A DNA stretch of 10,300 bases. Origin: Willaertia magna. Its lineage: Eukaryota > Heterolobosea > Eutetramitea > Acrasida > Naegleriidae. The notes beneath the pieces were generated by a model. That model ran no database searches, was not told the DNA's origin, and was given only the letters and a program-made list of their open reading frames with translations. Made by a program: the position numbers and the translations under genes. Shown here one piece after another: positions 5,802-10,300 of this stretch. Positions within the stretch are counted from its first letter, which is position 1; each line of letters opens with the position of its first letter. Location of the stretch: the NCBI GenBank assembly GCA_902984215.1, contig CADWAF010000530.1:1-10300 (forward strand). The letters are read 5' to 3'.

Positions 5802-8800
5802 TTAAAGTCTATTTGTCACAACAAACTTGAATAAATCACCTGCAAATTCTTCAAAGTAATCACCAAAGTCAATAACTTCTTTGTATTCTTCTTCTAATTG
5901 TTCCATAGCAACAAATAACATATCATAATTGTTTTTACATAATCTAGCTAATTTAATGATATGTACCATATTGTGAACATTGACAAATTCATCATTTGTG
6001 ATAAGGAATGGATATTTCTCTCTGACAATTTGGAGGAAAGGTAAAGATTTGCTTATTAATTTACTGTCTTCATCCTTTTCTCTTCTTAATCTTTCTTCAT
6101 GTACATCAATATATGGTTTTTCTTCTCTCCAAATTGGGAATCCACTTCTAAAGGAAGGAGGTTCCATACCTCTTTCAACTTCATAAACAAGAACTGATCT
6201 TGGGAACCTAGGAATTTCAAGGGTAGCATCTTCTGCTTCACCTTCAAATGGTCTAATAAATTGTAATGTAGTATTATTAATCTTTGGTTCAGTTACACCA
6301 TTTTCTTCATCTTCTTGCATTTCATCATTAAGATCTGCTTTCAAGATATAGGCAACTGCATTTAATGACATTTGTCTTGATGCCTTAGAAGGTGTACTTG
6401 GATACCAAACAAATAGTACATCAGTGTAATCCAAAATTAATACTTGGTGAGTATTAACTAAATCAGGTTGTAAGAATTGTTGACCAACTTCACCAACACT
6501 CATTACACGCAAAACATTTTCTTGTGGATTTAATAAATCTTGAGTAACTGAACATTCAAATACAACCCCTTGAGAATAATTTAATTTGTCAGTAACATAT
6601 TGATAGTGATTATTCTCACCTAATAAATCCCAGAATTCTTCACATTCAAAACCTTCATCAATGGCAGTAACATCAATATGTTCGCCTGGAATAATTGATT
6701 GTGTTAATTTAAATGCAATCTCCTTCTTTTTACCACTTGATAAATTACCAACCCAAACATATGCAGTATTAGGACCAACTAATACAAATACATCATTAGA
6801 ATTTAAGTTAACTCTCTTTCTTTCTACTTCAACAGCCTTAGAGTTAGCAACAGTTTTACAATAAATTCTATATAAAAGTGGTTGAGGCTTTCTCTTTGAA
6901 CGAAGAGATCCCTTATGAATAACCATGATATGTTCAAAGATCTTCATAAAGTGTTCATTTTCTTTACCTTCTTTAAGTGTAACAATTGTGGCAGGATTTA
7001 CTGGATCAGAAGCGAAATGTTGGAAATTACGTTTCAATACTCTGGAGCTGACAACTTCCTTACTTTCTGAACCTTCCCAACAATATAAAATTCTTCTTGG
7101 TAAATAGTGAATCTTCTTTTTCTTAATATTTAATGGTTTAATTAGTGGTTGTTCTGGTTCTTCTGGTTTTTCTTCTTCTTTAGGTGGTGCTTTCTTTACA
7201 GTTTGTTCTTCTTCTTTTACTTCAGTTACCTTAACACCCATACTGTCAATTAACTTCAATCTTGCTTCAAGAGAATCAGAGTCATCGCTCTCATAACCTC
7301 CAGCAGTAGCAGTTGGGAGTATAATTTCTTCTTCTTGTGGTGCTTCTTCCTCTGGAACTTCATCATCTTCTGGATTACCATACATATCACCACGGTTGAA
7401 TTCATATAAAATTAAATAACAATCTTCTGAATAGAAATTACCCAATTCTTCTTCTGGAACTGGTTCTGCATAATGAGAATCAATTACTCTCCAAATTTGA
7501 ACAGTACCACCACCTTCATCTTCTTGGTCAACATAATCTAACTTCTCTTTATATTGGAATTCTTCTAAAGTAATACTAATATCTGGTTGAACATATTCAT
7601 TAGAGCAAATATTACATAAATTTCTTCTTTTCTTTTCAAATTCATTTGGAGTATCAGTATAATAGAATCCTCCCTTAAATCTTTCTCTAAATAATACAGG
7701 TTCTGCTCCAGAGAAACAGCTGTAAATTCCTTTAATATCATCAGAACTTTTTCTTAAGGATTCGGCTAATTTTTCAGCACATTTTCTATCAACAAACTTT
7801 GAACGTTTACCATACCATAAATAAATTTCATGTTTTGTTTCAAGTAAATAAACTTTTTCATCTTCTAAGATATCTTTTGTTAAATCTTGGATTTCTAATT
7901 TTTCAATGTTATATTGTTTTTCTTCAACAGATACAACTTCAACTGAGAAAATAACGAAACTATCTTGAGTTGAGTCAACTTTGTTTGTATTTTGTCCAAA
8001 TTCATCAAATACTTTCCAAAAGTCTTGAGGTTCTTCATTTTGGTTTATAATTTCTACTTTTCCTTTTCCTTTACGGTCTTCATGAATTAAATTACGGGCT
8101 ACATCGAAAGCCTTAAGTTGTTGAGTTTTACTTGCCTCGGAACCAATCCAAACATAAATTACTCCTCCATCATTATCAGTTTCTAATAAATATACATCAT
8201 TCATTGAATTTTCTAATTCCTTCTTTGAAAGAGGAACTCTCTTCACTAAGATTCGTTTACGATGATCTGCACAAACTTTTAATAATCTATCATTTCTTTC
8301 AGTTAAAGGTAATTTCTTTAAAGTATCCCAAGTAGCACATCCATCAATATATTCTACATGATGATCAAAATACTCTAAAAATTCTTCACCCTCTTCTCTT
8401 TCTTCTTCACGATAAATAGAGGCTCCAATACGATTAGCTAATTCGTGAGCTAAAAATGTACAAATTGCTTGCTTCATAACATCCGCATTTTTACCAACCC
8501 AGTAATGTAATTTACGTAAACGAGCATCTTCATCATTACCAGTTTCATAAGAATAAACACATATGTAACAATCTCCACGAGCAAATTTACCATGAGCTTC
8601 TTCCGGTACTTCAACAGGAATCATTTTAACTAATTGCCAGATTTGTAGACCTGCTGATTCACCTGCTCCTTCAAATAAATCATCTTGATTTAAGATGATA
8701 TCTTGTGTTTGAATTGCTTTTTCAAGATCAATTTTATCTGCATAATCTTCTAATAGGATTTGCATACGAGAATGCATCTCTTTAACACTTTTCCAAACAC

Positions 8801-9146
8801 GAACAGCGGATGAAAATTTACTTGGTTTTTGAGGTTTATCATTAAAGGAAGCTGCAGGCTTTTTAATGACATCTTTAATTGCTTTTTTAAAGGCTCCTCC
8901 AAAAAGTTCCTTTCTTTTATTTCTTCTAGTGTTAGGAGTCATCACTGTTGAATCAAATGTTGGTTTTGTTACTGAAGTGTTAAGTTGAGGTATTTCCTCT
9001 ACTGCTTCATCTTTTTCTTGATGAGTTTCTTCTTCCTCTTCTACTTCTTCTTCATCTTCACTTACATCGCTAGCAATTTCCTCTTCTTCATCTCCTCCAT
9101 ATATTGCTGCTAATCGTTTTCTTTCTTCTTCTTGTACACGAGACAT
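5802..9146 (-). CDS. Gelsolin/villin-family actin-binding protein with six gelsolin repeats
   Basis: 1114 residues, one exon, ATG at 9146 preceded by an A-rich leader. Residues 1-150 are a highly acidic then basic extension. Repeats: G1 about 155-275 (FEGAGESAGLQIW, GDCYICVY, LHYWVG, EEFLEYF), G2 287-385 (VYLLE, VWIGSEAS, PQDFWKVF), G3 394-495 (VYLLETKHEIYLWYG, EPVLFRERFKGG), G4 535-750 (GTVQIWRV, DCYLILYEF, ILYCWEGSESKE, MVIHKGS), G5 755-845 (NDVFVLV, AYVWVG, CEEFWDLLG), G6 857-1008 (VLFVWY, EPPSFRSGFPIW). The domain-end motifs fall in the order seen in gelsolin G1-G6, so this is a full six-repeat protein. Family role: severing, capping or bundling actin, often Ca2+-controlled. G4 is split by an acidic insert of about 95 residues (590-684). 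The last 105 residues are not a villin headpiece, since the terminal KKxxGLF-type end is absent. It is longer than gelsolin or villin (about 750-830). Whether it severs or only bundles actin cannot be read here. Confidence 0.94.
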   Translation of the reverse strand: MSRVQEEERKRLAAIYGGDEEEEIASDVSEDEEEVEEEEETHQEKDEAVEEIPQLNTSVTKPTFDSTVMTPNTRRNKRKELFGGAFKKAIKDVIKKPAASFNDKPQKPSKFSSAVRVWKSVKEMHSRMQILLEDYADKIDLEKAIQTQDIILNQDDLFEGAGESAGLQIWQLVKMIPVEVPEEAHGKFARGDCYICVYSYETGNDEDARLRKLHYWVGKNADVMKQAICTFLAHELANRIGASIYREEEREEGEEFLEYFDHHVEYIDGCATWDTLKKLPLTERNDRLLKVCADHRKRILVKRVPLSKKELENSMNDVYLLETDNDGGVIYVWIGSEASKTQQLKAFDVARNLIHEDRKGKGKVEIINQNEEPQDFWKVFDEFGQNTNKVDSTQDSFVIFSVEVVSVEEKQYNIEKLEIQDLTKDILEDEKVYLLETKHEIYLWYGKRSKFVDRKCAEKLAESLRKSSDDIKGIYSCFSGAEPVLFRERFKGGFYYTDTPNEFEKKRRNLCNICSNEYVQPDISITLEEFQYKEKLDYVDQEDEGGGTVQIWRVIDSHYAEPVPEEELGNFYSEDCYLILYEFNRGDMYGNPEDDEVPEEEAPQEEEIILPTATAGGYESDDSDSLEARLKLIDSMGVKVTEVKEEEQTVKKAPPKEEEKPEEPEQPLIKPLNIKKKKIHYLPRRILYCWEGSESKEVVSSRVLKRNFQHFASDPVNPATIVTLKEGKENEHFMKIFEHIMVIHKGSLRSKRKPQPLLYRIYCKTVANSKAVEVERKRVNLNSNDVFVLVGPNTAYVWVGNLSSGKKKEIAFKLTQSIIPGEHIDVTAIDEGFECEEFWDLLGENNHYQYVTDKLNYSQGVVFECSVTQDLLNPQENVLRVMSVGEVGQQFLQPDLVNTHQVLILDYTDVLFVWYPSTPSKASRQMSLNAVAYILKADLNDEMQEDEENGVTEPKINNTTLQFIRPFEGEAEDATLEIPRFPRSVLVYEVERGMEPPSFRSGFPIWREEKPYIDVHEERLRREKDEDSKLISKSLPFLQIVREKYPFLITNDEFVNVHNMVHIIKLARLCKNNYDMLFVAMEQLEEEYKEVIDFGDYFEEFAGDLFKFVVTNRL

Positions 9147-9191
9147 TTTAATTGATTTGTTTAATTGTGTGTATCGATTGTGAAATCAGTA

Positions 9192-9230
9192 AGTTGTCAA
9201 TAGTTACTTTTTTTGAAAAAAACGACAACT
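9192..9230. repeat. Imperfect inverted repeat in the divergent promoter
   Basis: Outer arms AGTTGTC (9192-9198) and GACAACT (9224-9230) are exact complements, and inside them T7 and A7 flank a single G (9208-9222). The two stems are separated by a 9-base bulge on one side and 1 base on the other. It lies 46-84 bases upstream of the gelsolin ATG. It may be a protein-binding site, a structured leader or chance. Confidence 0.45.
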
Positions 9231-9372
9231 AATGAAAGTATTTTTTTTGATTAGTGATGGCATTGATTTTAAACAGAAGTGTGATGACATCCATACAATT
9301 ATTCACTTCAATTCAGTATTACAAATCCTTAAAGATTACTACATCTCTTTAATAATTGATACTTGCACAAAC

Positions 9373-9390
9373 AATTCACATTTGTGAATT
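9373..9390. repeat. Perfect 8-base inverted repeat near the RsmJ-like gene start
   Basis: AATTCACA and TGTGAATT flank a 2-base TT spacer, ending 40 bases before the ATG at 9430. A compact dyad like this is typical of a dimeric transcription-factor site, but no factor can be named. A related half, AATTCA, occurs at 9309-9314. Confidence 0.45.
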
Positions 9391-9429
9391 ATTAATTTAT
9401 AATTTTAAAAGAAAGTTGACTTAATAAAA

Positions 9430-10300
9430 ATGCTTAGAAAGGTTTGGGTTCATTTCATTGGAAAGAAAGAAATTATTGAAAAGAATAATTATGTTAAAGA
9501 AAAGATTTTTAATAACTTTTTATCTAAGTATTCCTTTCCGATAATTAATAGTAATTCAAACTATGAAGAAATTTATAAATCTTTTCTTTCAAATAATAAT
9601 AATCCCAACAACCATCCCGATAATGACGGAAATAATCTTCCACTCTTTTTTCTTGAAATAAATTTAATGGAGAGTAATGCTTTTATCACTAAGGATGGTA
9701 ATAATGAGATTATTCCACTAATTTCTTTAAAACCTCTTTATAATATTCAAAAACGTCAACAAACTCAAGAATTAATATTTTCTTCAAAACAAAGAAATGT
9801 TGCTTTGGATTTCTTAAATCAAAAAGAACAATTTTCCAACAAAAACTTTTCAAAAAGTTCTGCGCTTATTAAGGCATGTAGTTTAAAAACGAAAGGAATG
9901 AAAGATACAGTGGTAAGTATTATAATAATAGTGATTTACACTTAAAATATTATTTAAAACTGTTAAAGATTTTAGATGCTACCACAGGGTTGGCAAAAGA
10001 TTCTTTTACTTTAAGTCAATTTGATTTTCGATTAATTTGGTGTGAAAGGTTTGTATTTAATTTGTCCTTTAAAATGGTGTTTAAACTATTGTAATAATTA
10101 TAATAACTGTTGCTATAATTAAATTAAACAAGACACCCTATAATTTCTTTATTATTAGAAAATGCAATGAAAAGAGCACAAGTTGACCACAAAATGAATA
10201 ATATATTACATCTTTTTACTCTTAAAGATTGTAAAGAACTAACTAACAAAACATTTGAACAATATAATTTACCATTCCCAGGTACGTTTATTGATTATTT
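9430..10300 (+). CDS. RsmJ-like (DUF548) SAM-dependent methyltransferase, intron-containing, 3' partial
   Basis: Proposed exons are 9430-9912, 9969-10048 and 10133 to the edge; the gene runs off the right side. Spliced, the protein resembles bacterial RsmJ, the methyltransferase that makes m2G1516 in 16S rRNA. VALDFL (about residues 125-130), then FSKSSALIKACSLK (140-153) matches the region before motif I. Joining exons 1 and 2 gives KDTV-ILDATTGLAKDSFTL, where RsmJ has the nearly invariant LDATAGLGRDAFVL SAM site. Joining exons 2 and 3 gives IWCER-HPIISLLLENAMKR, matching LERNPVVAALLDDGL. The family's DPMFP motif would come next but lies at or past the edge. The N-terminus is about 50-60 residues longer than in RsmJ, and its start MLRKVWVHFIGKK could be an organelle-targeting segment, unproven. 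Mitochondrial small-subunit rRNA is a logical substrate, but this is inference. The intron boundaries rest on restoring family motifs. Confidence 0.75.
9913..9968 (+). other. Predicted intron 1 (56 nt) of the RsmJ-like gene
   Basis: The donor is GTAAGT directly after codon 161 (phase 0) and the acceptor ends TTAAAG. Without removal, exon 1 reads into a TAA 10 codons later. Using the next AG (9975) gives an early stop after 12 codons, whereas ending at 9968 restores the methyltransferase motif I in frame. No other AG in the stretch restores the frame at a realistic intron length. Confidence 0.7.
10049..10132 (+). other. Predicted intron 2 (84 nt) of the RsmJ-like gene
   Basis: The donor is GTTTGT and the acceptor ends AAACAAG, splitting an Arg codon (phase 2). 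Splicing joins WCE-R to HPIISLLLENA, as expected for RsmJ. The nearer acceptor at 10158 (TTATTAG) gives a stop within ten codons with this donor, so it was not used. Reading through without splicing meets a TAA at 10092-10094. Confidence 0.7.

Larger units (their letters stand above)
9147..9429. promoter_or_regulatory. Divergent promoter region between the gelsolin and RsmJ-like genes
   Basis: 283 bases between head-to-head ATGs at 9146 (minus) and 9430 (plus), so both promoters should lie here. It is AT-rich with homopolymer runs (T7-G-A7 at 9208-9222, T8 at 9241-9248). It contains an imperfect hairpin (arms 9192-9198 and 9224-9230) and a perfect 8-base inverted repeat at 9373-9390. No clear TATA box and no RNA gene were recognised. 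The ATG at 9430 follows an A-rich leader, and an in-frame TAA at 9406 supports it as the true start. Confidence 0.55.

Noticed and set aside
5802..6000. Villin headpiece at the end of the gelsolin protein
   Set aside because: The position fits a villin-type protein but the headpiece core residues and the KKxxGLF-like end are missing; the protein ends FVVTNRL.
9913..9945. Exon 1 of the last gene ending VSIIIIVIYT without splicing
   Set aside because: This tail is translated intron starting with GTAAGT. Removing 56 bases restores the methyltransferase motif I, which a truncated protein would lack.
9900..9975. Frameshift or pseudogene explanation for the RsmJ-like gene
   Set aside because: Both frame changes coincide with GT-AG boundaries that restore the family motifs precisely, so introns are simpler than two separate mutations.
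1..10300. A functional operon or cluster joining the two RNA methyltransferases at the ends of the window
   Set aside because: They are about 8.6 kb apart with unrelated genes between them, and eukaryotic neighbours need not be linked in function.
1..10300. Mobile elements, viral insertions, CRISPR arrays or a toxin system
   Set aside because: No transposase, integrase, reverse transcriptase, terminal repeats or array structure was seen on either strand.

Overview
This is nuclear DNA of a free-living-type protist. It is AT-rich, uses the standard genetic code (reading frames end in TAA with no in-frame TAG or TGA), and carries Asn/Gln/Thr-rich low-complexity protein segments. Genes are very tightly packed and mostly intron-free, with a few short GT-AG introns. 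The content is clearly eukaryotic: a Trm9-type tRNA wobble methyltransferase, a six-repeat gelsolin and an FHA/PP1-docking protein. A heterolobosean amoeboflagellate (Naegleria and relatives) fits best, with an amoebozoan as the alternative. The species assignment is inference only.

Layout from left to right. (1) 2-844, plus: 3' part of a Trm9/ALKBH8-type tRNA methyltransferase, cut by the left edge. (2) 847-2448, minus: an Asn/Thr-rich protein whose C-terminal third looks like a WRN/RNase D-type 3'-5' exonuclease domain with all four catalytic acidic residues replaced. Its stop codon lies 2 bases from that of gene 1, tail to tail. (3) 2449-2770: leader and intergenic sequence with small upstream ORFs. 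(4) 2771-5761, minus: a 996-residue protein with an FHA-like domain, a Ki-67/Repo-Man-like PP1-docking segment, eleven [ST]-P-x-[KR] sites and a KEN box. (5) 5762-5801: a 40-base gap holding a poly(A) signal and an ATGTAA start-stop element that touches the next ATG. (6) 5802-9146, minus: a 1114-residue gelsolin/villin-family actin-binding protein with six gelsolin repeats, an insert in repeat 4 and unfamiliar ends. (7) 9147-9429: a divergent promoter region with inverted repeats. (8) 9430 to the right edge, plus: an intron-containing gene for an RsmJ-like (DUF548) SAM-dependent methyltransferase, a family otherwise known to me from bacteria. I resolved its frame by proposing two introns, and a third may start at 10282.

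Nothing shows that the genes form one pathway. The three minus-strand genes are head-to-tail neighbours and two RNA methyltransferases sit at the ends, but this looks like ordinary compact gene packing. The most notable items are the Ki-67-like protein, the catalytically dead exonuclease-like protein and the eukaryotic RsmJ-like gene.
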